From Flavobacterium sp. GSB-24 (GTDB taxonomy: Bacteria > Bacteroidota > Bacteroidia > Flavobacteriales > Flavobacteriaceae): a DNA stretch of 64,000 nucleotides. Made by a program: the position numbers and the translations under genes. Shown here piece by piece: positions 57,401-64,000 of the stretch (its first letter is position 1; the number at the start of each line of letters is the position of its first letter). The stretch is from positions 4,092,001 through 4,156,000 of the forward strand of contig NZ_AP027043.1 in assembly GCF_027924665.1 (NCBI RefSeq). Reading direction: 5' to 3'. The notes beneath the pieces were generated by a model that saw only the letters and a program-made list of their open reading frames with translations, had not been told where the DNA came from and made no database searches.

Positions 57401-57637
57401 AGTCATGTAAGTCATGTTCTCTACACCATTAATCTGCTCCTCCAACGGAATAACAATACTTTTAAGTACAACGTCGGCGTTGGCTCCGGTATAACTTGCT
57501 GCCACGTTAACTGTTGGCGGTGCGATATCCGGATATTGGGAAATCGGTAACTCAATTAGGCCTAAAACACCTAAGATGACGATAATAACAGATATTACCG
57601 TCGAGAGTACGGGTCTTTGTATAAATTTTTTAAACAT
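54470..57637 (-). CDS. RND multidrug efflux pump, inner-membrane HAE1/AcrB type
   Basis: The protein has 1055 residues, the standard length. It starts FKKFIQRPVLSTVISVIIVILGVLGL. The proton-relay motif LAIGIVVDDAIVVVEAVHAKLDHG carries paired Asp, and LVMAAVFIPVTFITGSTGVFYKQFG and PILMTSFAFILGLVPLMFASGAGAVGN are typical AcrB-class blocks. The acidic C-terminal tail (DGYDDDDDDEE) is unusual but probably harmless. It exports amphipathic drugs or detergents together with the adaptor 6 bp upstream and the duct 18 bp downstream. Confidence 0.95.
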   Translation of the reverse strand: MFKKFIQRPVLSTVISVIIVILGVLGLIELPISQYPDIAPPTVNVAASYTGANADVVLKSIVIPLEEQINGVENMTYMTSTATNDGNASIKIFFKVGTNPDLAAVNVQNRVSRATSLLPVEVTQAGVTVTKSQSSNLLIFSLYSDDKAYDQTFLQNYAKINLVPQIQRVVGVGDVTVFGAKDYSMRIWLKPDVMQQYKLIPSDISAALAEQNIEAAPGKFGENGNQAFQYVIKYKGRLTSAQEFEDIIIKSVGNGQMLRLKDVAKVELGSLSYSSTIKTNGVESAAMAISQTPGSNARDVIINSKKLIEEAAKSFPKGMKYTIMVDVNENLDASIEKVIHTLIEAFILVFIVVFIFLQDFRSTLIPAIAVPVAIVGTFFFLNLFGFTINLLTLFAMVLAIGIVVDDAIVVVEAVHAKLDHGYKSAKKATIHAMDEISGAIISITLVMAAVFIPVTFITGSTGVFYKQFGITLAVAIILSAVNALTLSPALCALLLKPHADDHKHKSYLQRFYTSFNVAFDNVTQRYKRSVSFLSVKKWIVLASILIAGLGLFYMMKTTPSAFVPSEDQGTVFANISLPPSASMERSDIMAKKVDSIAKTIPGVKNTLRIVGQNFTAGAGSAYSMVIVKLYPWDQRDLSVDDVIGQLFAKTSGIREASIFFISPPTIQGFGQSGGFEFQLQDKGGHTTSEFYKVNNEFLAKLAERPEIQYATTPFNPGFPQYMMDINLAKAKDAGVSVNTILSTMQGYYGGLYASNFNKFGKQYRVMVQASPEFRANTQGLNKIFVRNSAGTMAPITEFVKMTRVFGPESISRFNLFTSISITGAPKPGYSSGDAIKAIQEVAAENLPAGYGYEFSGLTREELASGSETIFIFILCLVFVYFLLSAQYESYILPFAVLFSIPFGLAGAYLFSIIFKLNSNIYLQISLIMLIGLLAKNGILIVEFALDRRRKGLPIVQAAIEGAVARLRPILMTSFAFILGLVPLMFASGAGAVGNKSIGTGAVGGMLIGTILGVFVIPVLFIIFQTLQERISGPAKDGYDDDDDDEEIHLLEAHKE

Positions 57638-57643
57638 TCTTTT

Positions 57644-58804
57644 TTATTTTAAGTCAGCATAAACCATTTCTGGTTTTTGGTTTTGAGCTTTAATTTCAGT
57701 TCCTTCTTTTAAAGAAGCTACTCCTTCTAATACAATTTCGTCTCCTGGTTTTAATCCGCTTGTTACCACATAATAATTTCCTGCTGAATTATCTAGTATC
57801 GTGATATTAGCATTTTTCGTTTTTCCGTCTTTTCCTAAAACTACCGCGAAAATTTTATCTTGAAGTTCAAAAGTGGCACTTTGCGGTACAATTATGGCAT
57901 CTTTTACATCAGTAGGAATTCTTACTGTTGTACTGCTTCCGCTTCTAATAATTCCTTTTGGATTAGGAAAACGAGCTCTGATATTTACCGAACCAGTTTC
58001 TGTATTAATCAATCCGTTTACCGTTTCAATATGTCCTTTTTCTTCATAAACAGAACCATCTGAAAGCAGTAAAGAAACTGCCGGCATACTTTTGATTTTT
58101 TGTGTTAAAGAAGCTCCCGTATTATTATTTTGGGTGAAATTTAAAAGCATTTTTTCGTTCATGGCGAAGTATGCATAAACGTTACCAATGCTTGAAACTG
58201 TTGTTAAAGGTTCTGTAGTATTTGAGCTTACCAAACTTCCTAAACGAAACGGAATTGAACCTACAACTCCATTTACCGGGCTTGTAACTGTTGTATATCC
58301 TAAATTTGTTTTTGCATTTACTAAAGCCGCATTTGCTTGAGCCAAAGCCGCTAAAGCTGACTCGTAAGTATATTGTGCTGATTCTAAATCATATTTACTG
58401 ATAATACCTTTTTCTACCAATGGCTTTACTTTATTTACAGCCAATTTAGCTGCACTTAAATCTGCCTGAGCACTTTTAATACTTGCAGTTGCAGTACGAA
58501 CTTGCTGCTCATATTCTGGTGCACTGATTTTGAACAAAGGCTGTCCAGCTTTTACAACAGCCCCTTCATCAACAAAGATCTTATCAATGTATCCTTCAAC
58601 TCTTGGTCGAATTTCTATATTTTGCTGTCCTTGAATACTAGCAGGAAAATCGCTGTTTAATGTAGCAGATTCCGGCTGTAATGTCACAGTTTTATACTCT
58701 TTTATCTGCGGTGCGCCCCCAGCCTGAGCCGATTTATCATTTTTACCGCAAGAAGCGATAACAATTGATGCTGCGAGAATACTTAAAAATGATTGCTTAT
58801 TCAT
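57644..58804 (-). CDS. RND efflux periplasmic adaptor (membrane fusion protein), lipoprotein
   Basis: The 386-residue protein has a lipoprotein signal (SIVIASCGKND, Cys about 19). Biotinyl-lipoyl-like half-domains flank a helical hairpin: IEIRPRVEGYIDKIFVDEGAVVKAGQPLFKI, AAKLAVNKVKPLVEKGIISKYDLESA, NLGYTTVTSPVNGVVG. Beta-barrel and membrane-proximal domains follow. It joins the inner-membrane pump to the outer duct. It is the first gene of the operon, divergent from the two-component genes, with 264 bp between them. Confidence 0.93.
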   Translation of the reverse strand: MNKQSFLSILAASIVIASCGKNDKSAQAGGAPQIKEYKTVTLQPESATLNSDFPASIQGQQNIEIRPRVEGYIDKIFVDEGAVVKAGQPLFKISAPEYEQQVRTATASIKSAQADLSAAKLAVNKVKPLVEKGIISKYDLESAQYTYESALAALAQANAALVNAKTNLGYTTVTSPVNGVVGSIPFRLGSLVSSNTTEPLTTVSSIGNVYAYFAMNEKMLLNFTQNNNTGASLTQKIKSMPAVSLLLSDGSVYEEKGHIETVNGLINTETGSVNIRARFPNPKGIIRSGSSTTVRIPTDVKDAIIVPQSATFELQDKIFAVVLGKDGKTKNANITILDNSAGNYYVVTSGLKPGDEIVLEGVASLKEGTEIKAQNQKPEMVYADLK

Positions 58805-59068
58805 TGTGAAAAATGTGTAATTATCGATTATATGTAGACAAAATAACTAAAATATAACTAATGAAAATTTTCAAATAGACGAAGAGCGAGAGAGAATCGA
58901 TAAAGGTAAGCTGACGACCGATGGAATTTTTCCAAATATTAAACAAGCGTTTAATTTTATCTTATCGACTCTAAAATGCTTTTTAGAGACTCTAAATCAG
59001 TCTTGGACGATTGCCCAAAATTTATGTTTAAATAAAATGTAATATTGCCCTTAAAACGATAAATTATA

Positions 59069-60118
59069 ATGACACCTAACTTTTTCAGACCCTACTTATT
59101 CACCGGATTACACATTCTTGGATGGTGTTTGTTAGGATATATTATGCTGTTTTACATCCCATTAACTTGGAATGTTGTGCTTCCGTCAGCATTTTGGCTT
59201 TGGCAGAGTATTGTGCTTTTTTTATTGATTGTTGTTTTTTATTCGACAGCAAAAATTATTGTGCCAAAAACAATTATTAAAGACAATACCTCTCTTTTTT
59301 TACTTTGGGCATTTCTTGCTATTTTCAGCATGCAGCTAATTGCTTATTTTTATACCTCTCAGACAGATCTTCATAATCAAATCAGTAAAGCTATTGGTTT
59401 TACAAAGTATAAAAATCCTTATTTCGATAATTATGTTTTTACGCTTACGCTTCTGGTTTTAGGAATAAGTACCAGCTGGGCAATGCTACAATATTGGCAA
59501 AAAGCCGCACAGCATAAACAAAAATTAGAACAGGATAAAACAGCCGCAGAATTAGCAATGCTGAAAGCACAGATTAATCCGCATTTTTTCTTTAATTCAT
59601 TAAACAGCATCTATTCACTTACTTATACTGATATTGAAGATTCGAGAAATGCACTTCATACTTTAAGCCGTATGATGCGTTATTTGCTTTACAGCACCGA
59701 AGGAGAACGAACAACATTATTAAAAGAAGTAGAATTTCTAAAGGATTTTATTGCTTTAATGAAACTTCGTGCGAACCGAAAATTAACTATCAATACAGAA
59801 ATTCCCGAAAAACTTCATGATTACCCAATTGTTCCCATGTTATTATTACCTTTAGTAGAAAATGCTTTTAAACATGGTATTCATGCCACAGATAAAAGCG
59901 AAATATACATTAAACTTTCACAAAATGGTACTGATTTAGAATTTGAAGTAGAAAATACTTTCTTCGAAAAAACAACAGTTACTAATGAAGGCGGAATTGG
60001 TTTAACAAATACCAAAAGAAGATTACACTTGATTTACCCAAATCATCATTTCATCACTTTTGGAATTACCGACCACGGAACATATAAAATTAAATTGAAA
60101 ATAACTTTAGAGCAATGA
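59069..60118 (+). CDS. Sensor histidine kinase, LytS/YehU type
   Basis: The 349-residue membrane protein has four hydrophobic segments (about 10-32, 40-60, 77-97, 122-142) and a short coiled stretch. Its His_kinase domain includes MLKAQINPHFFFNSLNSIYSL (H172) and an ATPase with LLPLVENAFKHGI and GGIGLTNTKRRL. It should phosphorylate the response regulator whose gene overlaps its end by 4 bp. The input signal is unknown. Divergent placement from the efflux operon suggests, but does not show, that it controls that pump. Confidence 0.93.
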   Translation: MTPNFFRPYLFTGLHILGWCLLGYIMLFYIPLTWNVVLPSAFWLWQSIVLFLLIVVFYSTAKIIVPKTIIKDNTSLFLLWAFLAIFSMQLIAYFYTSQTDLHNQISKAIGFTKYKNPYFDNYVFTLTLLVLGISTSWAMLQYWQKAAQHKQKLEQDKTAAELAMLKAQINPHFFFNSLNSIYSLTYTDIEDSRNALHTLSRMMRYLLYSTEGERTTLLKEVEFLKDFIALMKLRANRKLTINTEIPEKLHDYPIVPMLLLPLVENAFKHGIHATDKSEIYIKLSQNGTDLEFEVENTFFEKTTVTNEGGIGLTNTKRRLHLIYPNHHFITFGITDHGTYKIKLKITLEQ

Positions 60119-60846
60119 CCGTATTAAAATGCATAGCAGTAGATGATGAACCTTTAGCTTTAAAACTCGTAGAAACGTTTATACAGCAGACTCCATTTTT
60201 AGAATTAATTTCAACCTGCGACAATGCTGTTGAGGCTATGGGATTAATTAGGGAAACAAAACCTGATGTTGTTTTCTTAGATATCAATATGCCAAACTTG
60301 ACTGGAATGGAACTGGCAAGACTTATACAAGATCAGCCTGGACCTCTTCCAAAGATTATTTTTACTACCGCTTACAATCATTATGCAATAGAAGGATATA
60401 AAGTAAATGCTGTAGATTATCTTTTAAAACCTTTTAGTTACGAAGAATTTCTTCGCGCTTCTACGAAGGTTTTACAATTATCTGAAGAAGCAAACAATCA
60501 GTTTCAAAACATTGCTGCAGACGATGAATTTATCTTTTTAAAAGTAGAATATCAATGGGTTAGAATCTCGTTAAAAGATATTTGCTATATAGAAAGTTTA
60601 AAAGATTATGTAAAAGTTCATCTTGAAGATTCTCAGAAAGCTTTACTGTCACTTATTTCACTTAAGGCTTTAGAAGAAAAACTTCCTTCATCAAAATTTA
60701 TGCGTGTTCATCGTTCTTTTATTGTATCTCTGGACAAAATTAGTGCTATCAGCAAAAACTCGATTTTTATTGATAAAATAGAAATTACGGTTGGTGAACA
60801 GTACAAAGAAGCTTTTAAAATAGTAGTCGATAAATGGCTTAAATAA
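60115..60846 (+). CDS. LytTR-family response regulator
   Basis: The 243-residue protein has a receiver domain (1-120; IAVDDEPLALKLVE, phospho-acceptor D56 in VVFLDINMP, Lys in LLKPFSYEEF) and a C-terminal LytTR DNA-binding domain (about 140-240; FIFLKVEYQWVRISLKDICYIESLKDYVKVHL, SSKFMRVHRSFIVSLDKI). The start overlaps the kinase stop (ATGA), so the pair is translationally coupled. Confidence 0.93.
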   Translation: MTVLKCIAVDDEPLALKLVETFIQQTPFLELISTCDNAVEAMGLIRETKPDVVFLDINMPNLTGMELARLIQDQPGPLPKIIFTTAYNHYAIEGYKVNAVDYLLKPFSYEEFLRASTKVLQLSEEANNQFQNIAADDEFIFLKVEYQWVRISLKDICYIESLKDYVKVHLEDSQKALLSLISLKALEEKLPSSKFMRVHRSFIVSLDKISAISKNSIFIDKIEITVGEQYKEAFKIVVDKWLK

Positions 60847-60864
60847 ATTAGAATTATAAAAATT

Positions 60865-61158
60865 ATGGAAAAAAGATCAAATAAATATTACCTGACTTTA
60901 AGTCTTAAAGAATACGCTAACGGTGCAACAGAACCAGCAAAAGAGCTTGGAATCGAGTTTGACAATCACGATGAAATTTTCGGAATCATCGAAAAAATCA
61001 AAGAAAAAAACATCTTTGCCGATCAGTCAGAAGCTGTTCAATTTGCTTTGGGACTAAAATTATTCAGTGAGATTAAACTAAAAAATCGCAAAAATCCTCT
61101 TTTTGACGAATTAAATGAAGTTTTTCCTGTTTTTATGAAAAAACTAAAAAGTCTTTAA
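60865..61158 (+). CDS. DUF3861-family small protein
   Basis: This 97-residue protein matches the DUF3861 pattern as I recall it: KYYLTLSLKEYANG at the start, GIEFDNHDEIFGIIEKIKEKN, and FALGLKLFSEIKLKNRKNPLFDELNEVFPVFMKKLK at the end. It is presumably cytoplasmic. The function is not known. It begins 18 bp after the response regulator and may be read with it. Confidence 0.75.
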   Translation: MEKRSNKYYLTLSLKEYANGATEPAKELGIEFDNHDEIFGIIEKIKEKNIFADQSEAVQFALGLKLFSEIKLKNRKNPLFDELNEVFPVFMKKLKSL

Positions 61159-61512
61159 AAACTCCTTTAAAATTAAGACTTTAGACTCCTTATGCTTTTA
61201 AATTATAGTGTTAAATTTCAATAGAAATAAAGATTATCTAATTCTTCTCGGCAATAATTTGAAGGGATTTTCCGTTAAAAATAATGCATGTCCCACTAGA
61301 TGCTTTTCCAAAAGAAGTTTAATTTCTATTTGAAATTCTTTTGCTTCATATAAAATAGCATAAGTATTTAGGCAAATCTAAATTGAAGATAAAACGGAGA
61401 ATTTCATTTGAAACTGACCTTTTCATATTTAATGAATCTCTAAAAAAGAATATTCTTTTTCGATTGTTGGATAATGCAAATTTTATTTTTTAACCATTAA
61501 AATGAAAGCATT
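61159..61512. other. 354-bp gap, mostly featureless
   Basis: No full gene. It holds the possible coding remnant at 61234-61383 and the upstream region of the sugar dehydrogenase lipoprotein gene. I see no terminator hairpin after the DUF3861 gene and no exact -7 box. Confidence 0.4.
61234..61383 (-). pseudogene. Possible short coding remnant
   Basis: Read on the minus strand, one frame gives about 46 codons with protein-like composition (YAILYEAKEFQIEIKLLL, then EKHLVGHALFLTENPFK, LLPRRIR and stop), while a start codon upstream lies in another frame (MKRSVSNEILRF). This could be a frameshifted remnant or chance. I recognise no family. Confidence 0.2.
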
Positions 61513-62745
61513 ATGATAATTAAAAAAAGTATTTTTCTTCTTGCTGGGGTCTTAGCTTTAAGCAGCTGCTCCAACAATGATAATGATGATAGTACCAATA
61601 TAGGGCCGACTGGACCGCCGGTAGAAACAGGTACGGCAAATACAACCTACAAACCTGCATTTTCTGGACAAACGCGTGCAGGAAGTATTCAAACCACAAC
61701 AGAAATTGAATCTAAAGTTATCACCAACGGTTTAAGCGCTCCTTGGGGAGTGGCTTACCTTCCGGATGGACGTCTTTTGGTAACCGAAAAAGCAGGTAAA
61801 ATAAAAATTGTTACTCAAGCTGGAGTTATAAGTAATGCCTTAACAGGAGTTCCCGCTGTAAATCCAGCAGATCAAGGCGGATTATTAGGAATTTGTCTTG
61901 ATCCTGCATTTGCAACAAACCGCATGATTTATTGGGCTTTTTCTGAAGTAGTAGCAGGCGGAAATATTACAGCTGTTGCAAAAGGAAGAATCTCAGATAA
62001 TGATACAGCAATTGAAAATGCAACTGTAATTTATCGTTCTAATACACCAAATAACAGCACATTACATTACGGAGGCCGTGTATTATTTGACAAAACTGGA
62101 AATTTATTTGTGAGCATTGGCGAAAGATCTGTATTAGAAACTCGTCCGCTCGCACAGGCAGCAAACAGCAGTTTAGGTAAAATTGTACGCATTACTACAA
62201 ATGGACAAGCTGCATCTGGAAATCCAGTTTTCTCGCAAACTGGCGCTTTACCAGAGTTATACACTATCGGACATAGAAACCCACAAGGACTGGCTCTTCA
62301 CCCAACAACTGGAGAATTATGGCAGAGTGAACACGGACCAAGAGGCGGTGATGAAATTAACCGAATCACAGCCGGAGCAAACTACGGCTGGCCAACTATT
62401 ACATACGGAATTGAATACAGCGGTGCCAAAGTTGGCGAAGGTATTCAGCAGCAAACTGGAATGGAACAGCCTGTATATTACTGGGATCCTGTTGTTTCAC
62501 CAAGTGGAATGACTTTTTACGCAGGAAACCGTGTACCTGAATGGCAAAATAATCTTTTCATAGGAGCATTAAGTGGCATGCATATTGTTCGTTTAGCTTT
62601 TAAGGATAATAAAGTAGCTGGAGAAGAAAGATTATTGGCTGGTGAGGGACAAAGATTTAGAGATATCACACAAGGAAAAGATGAAGCATTATACGCCGTT
62701 ACTGATCAAGGAAGACTTTACAAAATTGATAAAAAACAGAAGTAA
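61513..62745 (+). CDS. PQQ-type soluble aldose sugar dehydrogenase, lipoprotein
   Basis: The 410-residue protein has a lipoprotein signal (VLALSSCSNNDNDD, Cys at about 19). It is a six-blade propeller of the glucose/sorbosone dehydrogenase family: GLSAPWGVAYLPDGRLLVTEKAGKI, QGGLLGICLDPAFATNRMIYWAF, HYGGRVLFDKTGNLFVSIGER, GHRNPQGLALHPTTGELWQSEHGPRGGDEIN and NYGWPTITYGIEYSG. The family oxidises aldoses in the periplasm using PQQ. Whether PQQ is made or taken up here cannot be told. It stands alone, with a terminator after it. Confidence 0.9.
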   Translation: MIIKKSIFLLAGVLALSSCSNNDNDDSTNIGPTGPPVETGTANTTYKPAFSGQTRAGSIQTTTEIESKVITNGLSAPWGVAYLPDGRLLVTEKAGKIKIVTQAGVISNALTGVPAVNPADQGGLLGICLDPAFATNRMIYWAFSEVVAGGNITAVAKGRISDNDTAIENATVIYRSNTPNNSTLHYGGRVLFDKTGNLFVSIGERSVLETRPLAQAANSSLGKIVRITTNGQAASGNPVFSQTGALPELYTIGHRNPQGLALHPTTGELWQSEHGPRGGDEINRITAGANYGWPTITYGIEYSGAKVGEGIQQQTGMEQPVYYWDPVVSPSGMTFYAGNRVPEWQNNLFIGALSGMHIVRLAFKDNKVAGEERLLAGEGQRFRDITQGKDEALYAVTDQGRLYKIDKKQK

Positions 62746-62771
62746 ACTAAACTTGTTCATTTATATTAGCC

Positions 62772-62805
62772 AAAAACGCCCCACTTATGGGGCGTTTCGT
62801 ATTTT
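62772..62805. terminator. Bidirectional terminator between convergent genes
   Basis: CAAAAACGCCCCACTTATGGGGCGTTTCGTATTTT: an AAACGCCCC stem with a short loop, between genes ending at 62745 and 62823. Confidence 0.9.
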
Positions 62806-62822
62806 ATAAAATAAAGAATTAA

Positions 62823-63434
62823 TTAAGCTTTAGCTTTTCTTTTTACTGTACAGCCAATTTCTTTAGTTTGAGTAATTGCTGGTTTTTGACCGCTTTTTAA
62901 AGATGCGATAACATCTTCGGCATATTTTACTTTATCAGCTTTATTTCCTTCTGGATCATTGTCGATTGCTCCAACATATTCTACAATATTTCCTTTTGAG
63001 GTTTTAGAAACGATGAAAATATGCGGTGTACGTTTTGCACCGTACTCGTCAGTAATTTTTTGTCCTGGATCAAATAAATATGGGAAAGGATATTTTTTAC
63101 TTTTTGCCAAGTCTTGCATTTTAGAAAAAGTATCTGCTGTAGAAGCTTCTGGGTCATTTGGATTGATTGCAATTACAGGATATCCTTGTGGTCTGAATTT
63201 TTTATCTAAATCGATAATTCTTTGCTCATAACCTATCGCATACGGACAAGTGTTGCAAGTAAAAACTACGATATAACCTTTTGCATCTTTAAAAGTTCCA
63301 AAAGAAACTTCTTTGTTGTCAACATTTTTCAGTTTAAAATCTGGTGCAGTATCTCCAGCTTTAAGAGTTGTAGTTTGTGCCTGAGAAAGAAAGGCTGAAA
63401 ATGCCAGTGCTAGTAATAAAATTATTTTTTTCAT
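62823..63434 (-). CDS. Secreted thioredoxin-fold protein, AhpC/TSA-like
   Basis: The 203-residue protein has a signal peptide ending LSQAQ (20). The peroxiredoxin/thioredoxin core has GDTAPDFKLKNVDNKEVSF and a redox centre FTCNTCPYAIGYE with C60 and C63. The Cys-x-x-Cys-Pro arrangement recalls the thiol-disulfide reductases often called redoxins. The late GCTVKRKAKA adds a third Cys. It is 12 bp downstream of a TlpA-like gene, so the two are likely partners in envelope thiol chemistry. Confidence 0.87.
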   Translation of the reverse strand: MKKIILLLALAFSAFLSQAQTTTLKAGDTAPDFKLKNVDNKEVSFGTFKDAKGYIVVFTCNTCPYAIGYEQRIIDLDKKFRPQGYPVIAINPNDPEASTADTFSKMQDLAKSKKYPFPYLFDPGQKITDEYGAKRTPHIFIVSKTSKGNIVEYVGAIDNDPEGNKADKVKYAEDVIASLKSGQKPAITQTKEIGCTVKRKAKA

Positions 63435-63445
63435 GGTTTCTGGAT

Positions 63446-63922
63446 TTATAGTTTTTTATATTCAGTTAATAATTGTTCGTATGTAAATTCCGTCTCGACA
63501 AATTTTCGTTTATCATTTTTAATGAATAACGTTGCTGGAATACTTCCTGACCAGTTTGGATCGATTCGGTCGATAAATTCCTGCGGACTGCTTTCGTTTA
63601 AAAGAAAAACTTCATTCTTCAAGTTTTTTCTTTTTACAAACGGAATTACGTTCGATTCTAGTTTCGATTTAAAATCTAAACTTACCAATAAAACAGCCAG
63701 TTTCTCTGACTTATATTCTGCACTCAACTTTTCAAAATGCGGTAATTCTTTAATGCAAGGCGCACACCAAGTTGCCCAAAAATTGACAACGTAAGTACTG
63801 TCTTTTCCATTTTTAATTCTCTCATTAAGCTGATTTATATTCAAGAGCTTTACGTTCTGGCTATAAGCCGAAATTGAAAAAATACTAATTAGAAAGATAT
63901 AGTAAAAAGACTTGATTTTCAT
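63446..63922 (-). CDS. TlpA-family thioredoxin-like protein, secreted
   Basis: The 158-residue protein has a signal peptide ending SAYSQ (22). The redox site is WATWCAPCIKELPHFEKL with C53 and C56, and the cis-Pro loop lies in GSIPATLFI. TlpA-type proteins reduce disulfides of envelope proteins, for example in cytochrome maturation. It is the first gene of a two-gene unit. Confidence 0.9.
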   Translation of the reverse strand: MKIKSFYYIFLISIFSISAYSQNVKLLNINQLNERIKNGKDSTYVVNFWATWCAPCIKELPHFEKLSAEYKSEKLAVLLVSLDFKSKLESNVIPFVKRKNLKNEVFLLNESSPQEFIDRIDPNWSGSIPATLFIKNDKRKFVETEFTYEQLLTEYKKL

Positions 63923-64000
63923 AAGAATACAATGCTTTAGGATTAAATTGTGCCTTACAAATATAAAGCAATGAAATCTTACTTTTTGTTAATAAAAGTT

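Overview
The window is a stretch of a Bacteroidota chromosome, most likely Flavobacterium or a close relative. The evidence is low G+C, a SusC/SusD pair, lipoproteins with Bacteroidota-type N-termini, promoters that fit the TTG-N19-TAnnTTTG pattern, and many palindromic repeats in the spacers of the kind common in flavobacterial genomes. No tRNA, rRNA, CRISPR array, transposase or phage gene was found.

Region 1 (1-28.6 kb) is a pectin utilisation locus on the minus strand. A SusC/SusD outer-membrane pair (SusD runs off the left edge) has its own promoter. Upstream of it lies a long run of secreted enzymes: a GH78-like rhamnosidase, two five-blade propeller glycosidase-like proteins, a GH2 beta-galactosidase, a GH106 rhamnosidase, a CE20-type esterase, a DUF5703/GH95-like protein, a PL1 pectate lyase, a DUF1680 (GH127-like) arabinofuranosidase and a CE8 pectin methylesterase. 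This run ends in a clear terminator at 5.65 kb. The set suits rhamnogalacturonan I and homogalacturonan with galactan and arabinan side chains.

Region 2 (28.7-39.8 kb) holds an AraC regulator divergent from a fosmidomycin-resistance-type MFS pump, a degenerate LytM-like protein, and a second pectin operon: a beta-helix protein fused to a rhamnose-mutarotase-like domain, then a Gfo/Idh/MocA oxidoreductase, then an SSS symporter. A GH28 polygalacturonase lies divergently. Three minus-strand pectin promoters (GH78, beta-helix and SusC) share a direct repeat of CAGG, 10 bp apart, placed exactly 21 nt upstream of a -7 box. This suggests one activator for all three.

Region 3 (40-52 kb) is a divergent pair of intracellular catabolic operons around a shared control region. 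Leftward are a FAH hydrolase, a zinc dehydrogenase, an SDR similar to L-fucose dehydrogenase and a fuconolactonase-type amidohydrolase. Rightward is an unusual translationally coupled block of solute-binding-fold protein, CoA-transferase, CoA-transferase and solute-binding-fold protein, with no export signals and no ABC permease or ATPase. It is followed by an oxidoreductase, a MaoC-type hydratase and a FucP permease. This block is the best candidate in the window for an undescribed system.

Region 4 (52-64 kb) is ordinary housekeeping and accessory content: a secreted basic protein, an RND efflux operon, a LytS/LytTR two-component pair, a DUF3861 protein, a PQQ-type sugar dehydrogenase lipoprotein and two secreted thioredoxin-fold proteins.
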